Part shown: piece after piece, positions 15,878 to 23,762 of the stretch | Numbering within the stretch: the stretch's first letter is position 1 | Layout: each line of letters begins with the position of its first letter | DNA from: Streptomyces iconiensis | GTDB taxonomy: Bacteria; Actinomycetota; Actinomycetes; Streptomycetales; Streptomycetaceae | Assembly (NCBI RefSeq): GCF_028657195.3 | Contig: NZ_JANCPR020000017.1 | Span: 112,640-176,639 of the forward strand | Length of the DNA: 64,000 bases | Direction of reading: 5' to 3' | Position numbers and translations under genes: made by a program | Notes under the pieces: generated by a model | Told to the model about the DNA's origin: nothing | The model's input: only the letters and a program-made list of their open reading frames with translations | Database searches by the model: none

Positions 15878-16312
15878 GTGACCACCGAGATCACGCGCAC
15901 CGTCCGGGTGCACGCCGACGACGTCGAGGCCAACACCCGGCGCGGCGGCGACATCAGGACCACGCTCAGCCCGAAGACCACCGGATGCACCAGTGGGTTC
16001 GGCGGGGTGCTGACCCTGGCACCGGGCGAGCACGTCACCGAGCACTACCACCCGTACTCGGAGGAGTTCTTGCACCTCGTCACGGGGCAGTTGGAGATGA
16101 CCATGGACGGCCAGGCCGTCGCGCTCGGTCCCGGCGACTCGCTGCTGGTGCCCATCGGCGTCCGGCACCGGCTGGTGAACACCGGTACGGAGACGGCGCA
16201 CGCCGCCTTCCACCTGTCCCCGCTGGCGCCACGGCCCGACCTCGGACATGTGGACACCGAGCAGGCCGTCCGGCCCGAGCAGCCCAACCCGCAGGTCGGC
16301 GGTGCCTCGTGA
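15878..16312 (+). CDS. Cupin-type polyketide cyclase
   Basis: A 144-aa single-domain cupin: LAPGEHVTEHYHPYSEEF (first cupin motif, three His and Glu) and GDSLLVPIGVRHRLVN (second motif), giving a metal site of the usual 3-His/1-Glu type. Small cupins of this kind act in pentangular polyphenol pathways as ring cyclases together with TcmI- and TcmN-type proteins. GTG 15878 follows CAGGAGG. Its stop overlaps the KS-alpha GTG (GTGA), so it heads the minimal-PKS operon. Confidence 0.85.
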   Translation: MTTEITRTVRVHADDVEANTRRGGDIRTTLSPKTTGCTSGFGGVLTLAPGEHVTEHYHPYSEEFLHLVTGQLEMTMDGQAVALGPGDSLLVPIGVRHRLVNTGTETAHAAFHLSPLAPRPDLGHVDTEQAVRPEQPNPQVGGAS

Positions 16313-17598
16313 GCCGTAGGGCCGTCATCACGGGGGTCGGCGTGGTCGCTCCTGGCGGTGTCGGACGGGAGGCATTCTGGAAGCTGCTGTCCGACGGGCG
16401 TACCGCCACCCGCCGCATCTCGCTGTTCGACCCGGCGTCCTTCCGCTCCCAGATGGCGGCCGAGGCCGACTTCGACCCGGTGGCCGCAGGGCTGGGCCCC
16501 CGGCAGATCAGGCGGATGGACCGCGCGGCCCAGTTCGCCGTGGTCAGCGCCCGCGAGGCCGTCGAGGACAGCGGCTACGACTTCGCCGCTGCCGACCCCG
16601 CGCGCACCGGCGTCAGCATCGGCAGCGCCGTGGGCTGCACGATGGGCCTGGAGGAGGAGTACGTCCTGCTCTCCGACGCAGGCAAGCACTGGCTGGTCGA
16701 CCACACCTACGGCGTCCCGCACCTGTACGGCTACATGGTGCCCTCGACGCTCGCCGTCGAGGTGGCCTGGGAGGTCGGCGCCGAGGGGCCGGTCGCGCTC
16801 GTCTCCACCGGCTGCACCTCGGGCCTGGACTCCATCGGGCACGGCGTCCAGCTCATCGAGGAGGGCACCAGCGACGTGGTGCTCGCCGGGGCGACCGACG
16901 CGCCGCTCTCCCCGATCACCTCGGCCTGCTTCGACGCCATCAAGGCCACCTCGCCCAGCAACAGCGACCCCGAGCACGCCTCCCGCCCCTTCGACGCCGA
17001 ACGCGACGGGTTCGTCCTCGGTGAGGGCGCGGCCGTGCTGGTGCTGGAGGACAAGACGGCAGCCGAGGCGCGCGGGGCGCGTATCTACGGCGAGATCGTC
17101 GGCTACGCGGGCCGCAGCAACGCCTTCCACATGACCGGACTCAAGGCCAACGGGCGCGAGATGGCCGAGGCCATCAAGGTCTGTCTGGACCGTGCCAGGC
17201 TCGATCCGAGCGCCGTCGACTACATCAACGCGCACGGCTCGGGCACCAAGCAGAACGACCGCCACGAGACCGCCGCTTTCAAGCGCAGCCTCGGTGAGCA
17301 CGCCTACCGCGTCCCGGTCAGCTCCATCAAGTCCATGGTGGGCCACTCGCTCGGCGCCATCGGCTCCATCGAGGTCGCCGCCTGCGCCCTGGCACTCGAC
17401 CGGCAGGTCGTCCCGCCCACGGCCAACCTGCGCAACCCCGACCCCGAGTGCGACCTGGACTACGTCCCGCTGACCGCCCGCGAGCACGCCATGGACGTGG
17501 TCCTCAGCGTCGGCAGCGGCTTCGGCGGATTCCAGAGCGCCACGGTGCTGGCCCGGCACGGTGCCGTGGACCACGAGAGGGAGGCGAACGCCGCATGA
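16309..17598 (+). CDS. Type II PKS ketosynthase alpha (KS-alpha)
   Basis: A 429-aa condensing enzyme that, with the chain-length factor and ACP, iteratively adds malonyl units. The catalytic triad is intact: Cys169 in STGCTSG, His309 in NAHGSG and His346 in MVGHSLG. Length and sequence are typical of KS-alpha. Start and stop overlap the cupin and KS-beta genes. The short, strongly coupled order cupin-KS-CLF-aromatase argues for a single transcript starting near 15800. Confidence 0.97.
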   Translation: MSRRAVITGVGVVAPGGVGREAFWKLLSDGRTATRRISLFDPASFRSQMAAEADFDPVAAGLGPRQIRRMDRAAQFAVVSAREAVEDSGYDFAAADPARTGVSIGSAVGCTMGLEEEYVLLSDAGKHWLVDHTYGVPHLYGYMVPSTLAVEVAWEVGAEGPVALVSTGCTSGLDSIGHGVQLIEEGTSDVVLAGATDAPLSPITSACFDAIKATSPSNSDPEHASRPFDAERDGFVLGEGAAVLVLEDKTAAEARGARIYGEIVGYAGRSNAFHMTGLKANGREMAEAIKVCLDRARLDPSAVDYINAHGSGTKQNDRHETAAFKRSLGEHAYRVPVSSIKSMVGHSLGAIGSIEVAACALALDRQVVPPTANLRNPDPECDLDYVPLTAREHAMDVVLSVGSGFGGFQSATVLARHGAVDHEREANAA

Positions 17599-18878
17599 GT
17601 GCCGTCACAGCGCCCGCACCGCGCTCAGCCACCGGGGTCACCACCGCCGTACGCCCCCCGGTCGTCACCGGGCTGGGCATCGTGGCACCCACCGGCACCG
17701 ACGCCGCGGCACACTGGCGTTCCGTGCTGGAGGGCACCTCGGCGATCGGCCGGATCACCCTGTTCGATCCCTCGTCCTACCCGGTGCGGCTCGCAGGACA
17801 GGTGCCGGGGTTCTCGGCCAGGGAGCGGGTGCCCAGCAGGCTCATCCAGCAGACCGACCGCTGGACCCACCTGGGCCTGGCAGCGGCCGAGGCCGCGCTG
17901 GCCGACGCCGGGGCGCACCCGGCCGAACTGCCCGAGTACGAGCTGGCCGTGGTCACCGCCAGTTCCTCGGGCGGCACCGAGTTCGGCCAGCACGAGATGG
18001 AGAACCTCTACCAGCACACTCCCGAATGGGTGGGCGCCTACCAGTCCATCGCCTGGTTCTACGCCGCCACCACGGGCCAGATCTCCATCCGGCACGGGCT
18101 GCGCGGCCCCTGCGGAGTGCTGTGCTGCGAACAGGCGGGCGGGCTCGACGCCATCGGCCAGTCCCGCAGGCTGATCCGTACCGGCGCCAAGCTGGTGATG
18201 ACCGGCGGCACCGACGCCTCGCTGTGCCCCTACGGGCTGACCGCCCAGCTCACCACCGGGCAGCTGTCCACCGTGCAGGACCCGGCCCGCGCCTATCTGC
18301 CCTTCGACAGCGAGGCCAGCGGCTATCTCCCCGGCGAGGGCGGCGCGCTGCTCGTGGTGGAGGACGCCGACGCGGCCGAGGCACGCGGCGCCGGGCACCG
18401 CTACGGCCAGGTCCTGGGCTACGCGGCCGGCTTCGACCCGCCGCCGGACTCCGACCGTGGCCCCGTACTGGCCCGTACGGTCGGTGCCGCGCTCGCCGAC
18501 GCCGGTCTCCAACCCGGCGAGGTGGACGTGGTGTTCGCCGACGCGCTCGGCGTTCCCGAGGCGGACAGGGCCGAGGCCGCCGCGCTCGCCGAGGTGTTCG
18601 GGCCGTGCGGCGTGCCCGTCACCGCGCCCAAGACCCTGACCGGACGGCTCTACGGCGGGGGAGCGGCACTGGACGCGGCGACGGCACTGCTCGCGCTGCG
18701 CGACCAGGTCATCCCGCACACCGCCGGTCCCTCGGCTCCCGCGCCCGGATACGGGATCGACCTCGTGCTGGGCGAACCGCGCCACCAGGAACTGCGCACC
18801 GCGCTGGTCGTGGCGCGCGGATACGGCGGCTTCAACGCGGCGCTCGTACTGGGCCACAGCGCTTTCCGGGACACGTAG
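17595..18878 (+). CDS. Type II PKS chain-length factor (KS-beta)
   Basis: A 427-aa homologue of KS-alpha whose active-site cysteine is replaced by Gln180 (LCCEQAGG), the hallmark of chain-length factors; this residue can decarboxylate malonyl-ACP to prime synthesis. It pairs with KS-alpha to set chain length. ATG overlaps the KS-alpha stop. Chain length cannot be read reliably by eye; the set of cyclases suggests a long (C22-C26) chain. Confidence 0.96.
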   Translation: MSAVTAPAPRSATGVTTAVRPPVVTGLGIVAPTGTDAAAHWRSVLEGTSAIGRITLFDPSSYPVRLAGQVPGFSARERVPSRLIQQTDRWTHLGLAAAEAALADAGAHPAELPEYELAVVTASSSGGTEFGQHEMENLYQHTPEWVGAYQSIAWFYAATTGQISIRHGLRGPCGVLCCEQAGGLDAIGQSRRLIRTGAKLVMTGGTDASLCPYGLTAQLTTGQLSTVQDPARAYLPFDSEASGYLPGEGGALLVVEDADAAEARGAGHRYGQVLGYAAGFDPPPDSDRGPVLARTVGAALADAGLQPGEVDVVFADALGVPEADRAEAAALAEVFGPCGVPVTAPKTLTGRLYGGGAALDAATALLALRDQVIPHTAGPSAPAPGYGIDLVLGEPRHQELRTALVVARGYGGFNAALVLGHSAFRDT

Positions 18879-18925
18879 AGAAGTGACGGGACACGAGAAG
18901 TGACGGGACACGACGAGAAGTGGGA
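18868..18925. repeat. Three tandem copies around GGGACACG...AGAAGTG
   Basis: A unit of 17-22 bp (GGGACACGAGAAGTGAC) occurs three times, starting inside the last codons of the chain-length factor and ending just before the ribosome site of the aromatase gene. Confidence 0.75.
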
Positions 18926-18934
18926 GGAGACGAC

Positions 18935-19402
18935 ATGGCGGGCCACACCGACAACAGCATCGTCATCGACGCACCGATGGACCTGGTCTGGGACATGACC
19001 AACGACCTCACGTCCTGGACGCGGCTCTTCAGCGAGTACGCCGCCGTCGAGGTGCTGGAGGAGAACGAGAAGGAGATCACCTTCCGGCTCACCATGCACC
19101 CCGACGAGGAGGGCAACGCCTGGAGCTGGGTCTCCAAGCGCCTCCCCGACCCGGCGGCGCGCAAGGTGAACGCCTACCGCGTGGAGACCGGGCCCTTCGA
19201 GTACATGAACATCTACTGGGAGTACGTGCCCGAGGGCGAGGGCGTGAGGATGCGCTGGGTCCAGGACTTCCACATGAAGGAAGCGGCGCCCGTCACCGAC
19301 GACGGCATGACCGAACACCTCAACCGCAACACGGCCGTCCAGATGAAGCTCATCAAGGAGAAGGTCGAGGCGGCGGCGAAGGCAGCGGCAGGGAAGCCGT
19401 GA
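18935..19402 (+). CDS. SRPBCC aromatase/cyclase (TcmN-type, single domain)
   Basis: A 155-aa START/SRPBCC-fold protein: SIVIDAPMDLVWDMTNDL at the N-terminus, WSWVSKR, MRWVQDFHMK, and a long C-terminal helix. Such enzymes fold and aromatise the first rings of the poly-beta-ketone chain. ATG 18935 follows GGGAGGAG; a GTG at 18920 is in frame but overlaps that site. Its stop overlaps the DUF1772 GTG. It is one of two SRPBCC proteins in the window (the other at 41288). Confidence 0.92.
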   Translation: MAGHTDNSIVIDAPMDLVWDMTNDLTSWTRLFSEYAAVEVLEENEKEITFRLTMHPDEEGNAWSWVSKRLPDPAARKVNAYRVETGPFEYMNIYWEYVPEGEGVRMRWVQDFHMKEAAPVTDDGMTEHLNRNTAVQMKLIKEKVEAAAKAAAGKP

Positions 19403-19860
19403 TCGCGTATCTCGCCCCCTCGGTCGTGCTGTTCAACGGCCTGGCCGCCGGGGTGCTCTTCGGCACCCAGCTCGGCGGCTGGCCGCTGCTGGCAGCGCTG
19501 CCGGCGGACAGGTACGTGCACGCGCACGCCTTCTTCGCCACCCGCTACGACCCGGCCATGCCGCTGTGTCTGCTGGGCACGCTGGCCGGTGACATCTGGC
19601 TCGCCGTGCTCGCGCCCGACGGCGCGGCGAGCGCCCTGTTCGTCCTGGGCGCCGTCCTGGCGGCCTGCACCGTGGTCATCTCGCTCACCCAGAACGTGCC
19701 GGTCAACAAGTGGATCCAGACGCTCGACCCGGACAACCTGCCGCAGGACTTCGCCGCGCGCGACCCGCGCCGGCGCTGGGGCGCCTGGAACCAACGGCGC
19801 AGCACGCTGACCGTCGCGGCACTGCTGGCCAACTGCGCGGCACTCGCGCTGTTGCTGTGA
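19399..19860 (+). CDS. DUF1772 membrane protein (anthrone-oxygenase-like), second
   Basis: A 153-aa paralogue of the protein at 13124, with four hydrophobic segments and the DUF1772 motifs HAHAFFATRYDPAMP and QNVPVNKW. GTG start is coupled to the aromatase stop. Two such proteins in one cluster suggest two oxidations, or a heteromeric membrane oxygenase. Confidence 0.8.
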   Translation: MIAYLAPSVVLFNGLAAGVLFGTQLGGWPLLAALPADRYVHAHAFFATRYDPAMPLCLLGTLAGDIWLAVLAPDGAASALFVLGAVLAACTVVISLTQNVPVNKWIQTLDPDNLPQDFAARDPRRRWGAWNQRRSTLTVAALLANCAALALLL

Positions 19861-19886
19861 CATACCGACATACCCGGAGGAATCTC

Positions 19887-20639
19887 ATGGATCTCGGCCT
19901 CAAGGGCAAGAAGGCCCTGGTCACCGGCGGAACCAGGGGGGTGGGCCGGGGCATCGCGCTCGCCCTGGCCGAGGCCGGAGCCGACGTGCTCACCTGCTAT
20001 CAGCGCGAGAGCGAGGCCGTGGCCTCGCTGGAGGCCGCGCTCAAGCAGACCGAAGGCGACCACCACGTGGTGTGCGCCGACGTGAGTGACCCCGACAGCG
20101 TCAGCGCCCTCATCGACGAGGCCCGCACCCGCTGGGGCCGCCTCGATGTCGTCGTCAACAACGCGGGAGCCATCAGCCACATCCCGTACGCCGAACTCCC
20201 CCTGGAGGAGTGGCGGCGGATCGTGGACACCAACCTGACCGGCGTGCACCTGGTCACCCAGGGCGCGCTGCCGCTGCTGGGCGAGGGCTCCTCGGTCATC
20301 GGCATCGGCTCCAAGGCCGTCGAGGCGGGCATCCCGCTGCGCTCCCACTACACCGCGACCAAGGCCGCGCTCGTCGGCCTGAACCGGTCGCTGGCCAAGG
20401 AGTTCGGCGGCAAGGGCATCAGGTTCAACATCGTCGCGCTCGGCGTCGTCGAGACGGAGAACCTGCACAAGATGCCCGAGGACCAGCAGAAACTCATGAT
20501 CGAGCGATACAGCGCCAAGACCGCGCTCGGCAGGCTCGGCACGCCCGACGAGGTGGCGGGCGCCGTCCTCTGGCTGGCCAGCGACCTGTCCCGCTATGTC
20601 ACCGGCGCCACCATCGGCGTGGACGGAGGGATCTCCTGA
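19887..20639 (+). CDS. Polyketide ketoreductase (SDR), second
   Basis: A 250-aa FabG-like short-chain dehydrogenase: TGGTRGVGR near 14-22, NNAG near 92, Tyr155/Lys159 in HYTATK, and C-terminal TGATIGVDGGIS. A clear GGAGG site precedes ATG 19887. It is similar to the KR at 11945 but lacks that protein's repeat-containing N-terminus. Its stop overlaps the next gene as TGATG. It might be the C-19-type KR of pentangular pathways, with the other acting at a different position. Confidence 0.92.
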   Translation: MDLGLKGKKALVTGGTRGVGRGIALALAEAGADVLTCYQRESEAVASLEAALKQTEGDHHVVCADVSDPDSVSALIDEARTRWGRLDVVVNNAGAISHIPYAELPLEEWRRIVDTNLTGVHLVTQGALPLLGEGSSVIGIGSKAVEAGIPLRSHYTATKAALVGLNRSLAKEFGGKGIRFNIVALGVVETENLHKMPEDQQKLMIERYSAKTALGRLGTPDEVAGAVLWLASDLSRYVTGATIGVDGGIS

Positions 20640-21007
20640 TGAGCACCGGAACCGAGGGCGCCTACAGGGTGCTGCTGCGGATGCAGGTCAACCCCGGTAT
20701 GGAGGCGGACTTCGAGAAGGTCTGGCGGGGCAGCACCGAGGCCGTCACGGGTCACCCCGCGTGCCTGGGCCAGTGGCTGTCCAAGTCCACCGACGAGGAA
20801 GCCGTCTACTACATCGTCAGCGACTGGGTGGACGAGCCCGGCTTCCGCGCCTTCGAGACCAGCGAAGCGCACCTCGCACACCGCGAGCGCCTGCACCCGT
20901 ACCGCTCGCAGGGCTCCTTCAACACCATGTACGTGGTCGCGCACATACAGGGCTCAGCGGGCTCCGCGGGCTCAGCGGGCACGGCAGGCGCAGCCCATGC
21001 GCGGTGA
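20639..21007 (+). CDS. Small ABM-domain monooxygenase, first
   Basis: A 122-aa antibiotic-biosynthesis monooxygenase (ABM) fold protein: YRVLLRMQVNPGMEADFEKVW, then AVYYIVSDWVDEPGFRAF. Members such as ActVA-Orf6 oxidise aromatic polyketides without cofactors; others act as cyclases. The C-terminus carries a short SAG repeat (SAGSAGSAGTAG). ATG is coupled to the KR stop, and its last codons overlap the next start by 11 bp. Confidence 0.82.
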   Translation: MSTGTEGAYRVLLRMQVNPGMEADFEKVWRGSTEAVTGHPACLGQWLSKSTDEEAVYYIVSDWVDEPGFRAFETSEAHLAHRERLHPYRSQGSFNTMYVVAHIQGSAGSAGSAGTAGAAHAR

Positions 21008-21308
21008 GGTCCGGGTGCTGGTCCACCAGGCGGCGCGCGACGCCACCGAGCTGGCCGCGGTACGCGAGGCGTACCACCTGGTCAGCAAGCGGATGGCCGG
21101 GGTGCCCGGCATGCTCGGCAACGAGCTGCTGCGCTCACCCACCGATCCGACGGCACTGGTCGTCGTGAGCCGCTGGGCGGACTTCGCCGCCTTCCGTGCC
21201 TGGGAGGAGGGGCCCGAACACCGCGACGACACGGCCCCGTTGCGCCCGTACCGCGATACCCGGTTGAAGGTGCCGTTCGGCATTTACGAGGTCGACGCCG
21301 CGTACTGA
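20997..21308 (+). CDS. Small ABM-domain monooxygenase, second
   Basis: A 103-aa ABM-fold protein (EVRVLVHQAARDATELAAVR, then LVVVSRWADFAAFRAWEE). ATG 20997 lies inside the end of the preceding gene. The tandem pair could work as a heterodimer or in sequence on the same ring. It ends the KS operon; a small GC hairpin follows at about 21322-21336. Confidence 0.8.
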   Translation: MRGEVRVLVHQAARDATELAAVREAYHLVSKRMAGVPGMLGNELLRSPTDPTALVVVSRWADFAAFRAWEEGPEHRDDTAPLRPYRDTRLKVPFGIYEVDAAY

Positions 21309-21393
21309 GGGGCCCACCTTCCCCCGCCGCGACGGCGGGCGGCCACGACGTGGTGTCCGGCGGTGCCGAAATCCGAGAACCCAAGGGACTCCA

Positions 21394-23142
21394 ATGACAA
21401 CCTCCACAGCACCGCCTACAGAACAGCCCTCATGGGTCTCCTGCGCGAACTGCCGCTCTCTCGTCTACGGCAAGCGCTACCAGCGCCTGCTGCACGTGTG
21501 CCCTGAGTGCGGCGCCCACGCGCGGCTGGACGCCCCGGCGCGCATAGCCCAGCTCTTCGACGAGGGCAGCGTCGTTCCCCTCGACGTACCGGCGACCCAG
21601 CTCAACCCGCTGGACTTCGTGGACCAGCGACCGTACGCGGAGCGCCTCACCCAGGCCCGCCACAGGACGGGCCAGCAGGACGCGGTCATCGCGGTGAAGG
21701 GCCGTATCGAGAACCGGCAGCTGACGGCCGCCGTCATGGACTTCCGCTTCTTCGGCGGCAGCCTCGGCGTCGCGGCGGGCGAGGCCGTCACCACGGCCGC
21801 CGAGACCGCGCTGCGCGAGCGCACCCCCCTGCTCCTCGTCACCGCCTCCGGCGGAGCCCGGATGCAGGAGGGCGCGCTCGCGCTGATGCAGATGGCCAAG
21901 ACCAGCAACGCGCTGGCCGAGTTGGACGAGGCGGGGCTGCTGACCGTCACGCTGGTCACCGACCCGACCTACGGCGGCGTCGCCGCCTCCTTCGCCACGC
22001 TCTCCGACGTGGTCGTCGCCGAGCCCGGCGCCCGGATGGGCTTCGCCGGCCCGCGCGTCATCGAGCAGACCATCCGCCAGAAACTGCCGGCCGGCTTCCA
22101 GACCGCTGAGTTCCTGCGCGACCACGGCCTGGTCGACGGCGTGTGGGAGCGCAGCGAACTGCGGCCCAAGCTCGCCCGGTTGCTGGCCGTCGCCGACACC
22201 CCAGGACCCGGCTGGGGCGAGGCGGAGGCGGACCCGGTCGTACGGGACAGCCAGCTTCTGGACCAACTGCCCGCCTGGGACTGCGTCCAGCTCGCCCGCG
22301 AGGCGGACCGCCCCACCACGCTGGAGCACATCGGCTACTGGCTGGACGGATTCGTCGAGCTGCACGGGGACCGCGCGGGCGAGGAGTGCGCCGCCGTCGT
22401 CGGCGGCATCGGCCGCCTGGACGACCTGCCGGTGATGGTGGTCGGGCACCAGAAGGGACACACCACGGCCGAACTCGTCCACCGCAACTTCGGCATGCCC
22501 TCACCGGCCGGATACCGCAAGGCCGCCCGGCTCATGCGGCTGGCGGCCAAGCTGCGCCTGCCCGTCGTCACCCTGATCGACACCCCCGGCGCCTACCCCG
22601 GCATCTCGGCCGAGGAGACGGGCCAGTCCGGGGCCATCGCGGAGAACCTGCGGCTGATGGGCTCGCTCCCGGTGCCGGTGGTCGCCGTCGTCACGGGGGA
22701 GGGCGGCAGCGGCGGCGCGCTGGCCCTCGGCGTCGCCGACCGGGTACTCATCTGCGCCAACGCCACCTACTCGGTGATCAGCCCGGAGGGCTGCGCCGCG
22801 ATCCTGTGGAAGAACGCGGCCGAGGCCGCCGTGGCAGCCGACGAACTCGCCCTGGACGCCGCTTCGTTGCTGCGCCTCGGTGTGGTCGACGGGGTGATAC
22901 CCGAACCGGAGGGCGGCGGCCACACCGACACCACCACGATGAGCGACGCCGTGCGGCGCGCGGTCGTTGTCGCCCTGCGCGAGCTGCGTACCGGAGGCGG
23001 CGCGGCCACCTCCGGTACGGGGGGCACGGACGGCACACGACCGGTGGCAGGACGCAGGCGCCGCTTCCGGGCCTTCGGCCTCGCGGAGACCCCCGCGGCC
23101 CGCGAGGTTCCGCCAGGGGGCCCTGGCGCTCCCGGGACCTAG
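21394..23142 (+). CDS. Acetyl-CoA carboxylase carboxyltransferase, fused beta-alpha subunits
   Basis: A 582-aa fusion of AccD and AccA. The N-terminal beta half has the zinc ribbon (Cys17, Cys20, Cys36, Cys39) and SGGARMQEG; the alpha half from about residue 290 has HLGY-like TLEHIGYWLDGF, GHQKG, GMPSPAGYRKA, DTPGAYPG and GEGGSGGALA. It transfers CO2 from biotin to acetyl-CoA to give malonyl-CoA. The last ~50 residues are a disordered Gly/Arg-rich tail. It is followed by BCCP and biotin carboxylase genes, making a self-contained carboxylase dedicated to the pathway. Confidence 0.95.
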   Translation: MTTSTAPPTEQPSWVSCANCRSLVYGKRYQRLLHVCPECGAHARLDAPARIAQLFDEGSVVPLDVPATQLNPLDFVDQRPYAERLTQARHRTGQQDAVIAVKGRIENRQLTAAVMDFRFFGGSLGVAAGEAVTTAAETALRERTPLLLVTASGGARMQEGALALMQMAKTSNALAELDEAGLLTVTLVTDPTYGGVAASFATLSDVVVAEPGARMGFAGPRVIEQTIRQKLPAGFQTAEFLRDHGLVDGVWERSELRPKLARLLAVADTPGPGWGEAEADPVVRDSQLLDQLPAWDCVQLAREADRPTTLEHIGYWLDGFVELHGDRAGEECAAVVGGIGRLDDLPVMVVGHQKGHTTAELVHRNFGMPSPAGYRKAARLMRLAAKLRLPVVTLIDTPGAYPGISAEETGQSGAIAENLRLMGSLPVPVVAVVTGEGGSGGALALGVADRVLICANATYSVISPEGCAAILWKNAAEAAVAADELALDAASLLRLGVVDGVIPEPEGGGHTDTTTMSDAVRRAVVVALRELRTGGGAATSGTGGTDGTRPVAGRRRRFRAFGLAETPAAREVPPGGPGAPGT

Positions 23143-23204
23143 GGAGCCGGGGCATGCAGGCGCGTAACGGACACGGCAACGGCAGGTACTACGGAGAGAA
23201 ACTC

Positions 23205-23762
23205 ATGAACGAGCTGACTCAGGAAAGTCCGCGCGCACAGACCGACGATGCGCTCGCCGAGCTGGACTACGACAACAGCGCCCTCGCCCTCACCGACATC
23301 TGCCGGAGCATCGCCGAGGTCATGCGGGTGGGCCCCAGCAGGCCGCGCAGGGTCCGCATCGCGCTGGGAGCGGCCAGCGTCGAGGTCGAGTGGGACGGCC
23401 AGGACACACCCGGGAGCACGGCGCCCGCCGGCCAGTACCTCCACGGCGCCGGCGCGGCGGAGGGCGCCGAGGCCGAGGCCGTGGTCGAGGGGCACCGCGA
23501 GTGTGCCCCGCTGGTCGGCACCTTCTACACGGCCCCCGCGCCCGGCGCCCCGCCGTTCGTCCAGCCCGGCGACCGCGTCGAGGCGGGCCAGCAGCTCGGC
23601 ATCATCGAGGCGATGAAGCTGATGAACCCGCTGGAGGCCACCCGCGCTGGACAGGTCGTCGAGGTGCTGGTCGGCGACGGGGAGCCGGTCGAGTACGGCG
23701 AACCGCTGGTGCTCATCGACCCGGACACCACCGGCGCCGACGACGCCGACGGGGGTGCGTGA
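23205..23762 (+). CDS. Biotin carboxyl carrier protein of acetyl-CoA carboxylase
   Basis: A 185-aa AccB-like protein; the biotinyl lysine is Lys138 in IIEAMKLMN, within a C-terminal biotinyl domain from about residue 100 (APLVGTFYTAPAPGAPPFV). The N-terminal ~60 residues form a separate small domain and an Ala/Gly linker. ATG 23205 with GGAGAG is preferred; an in-frame ATG at 23154 also has a purine-rich site and would add 17 residues. Its stop overlaps the AccC start (GTGA). Confidence 0.93.
   Translation: MNELTQESPRAQTDDALAELDYDNSALALTDICRSIAEVMRVGPSRPRRVRIALGAASVEVEWDGQDTPGSTAPAGQYLHGAGAAEGAEAEAVVEGHRECAPLVGTFYTAPAPGAPPFVQPGDRVEAGQQLGIIEAMKLMNPLEATRAGQVVEVLVGDGEPVEYGEPLVLIDPDTTGADDADGGA

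Noticed and set aside
17595..18878. Second catalytic ketosynthase
   Set aside because: The active-site Cys is replaced by Gln180, so this is the chain-length factor.
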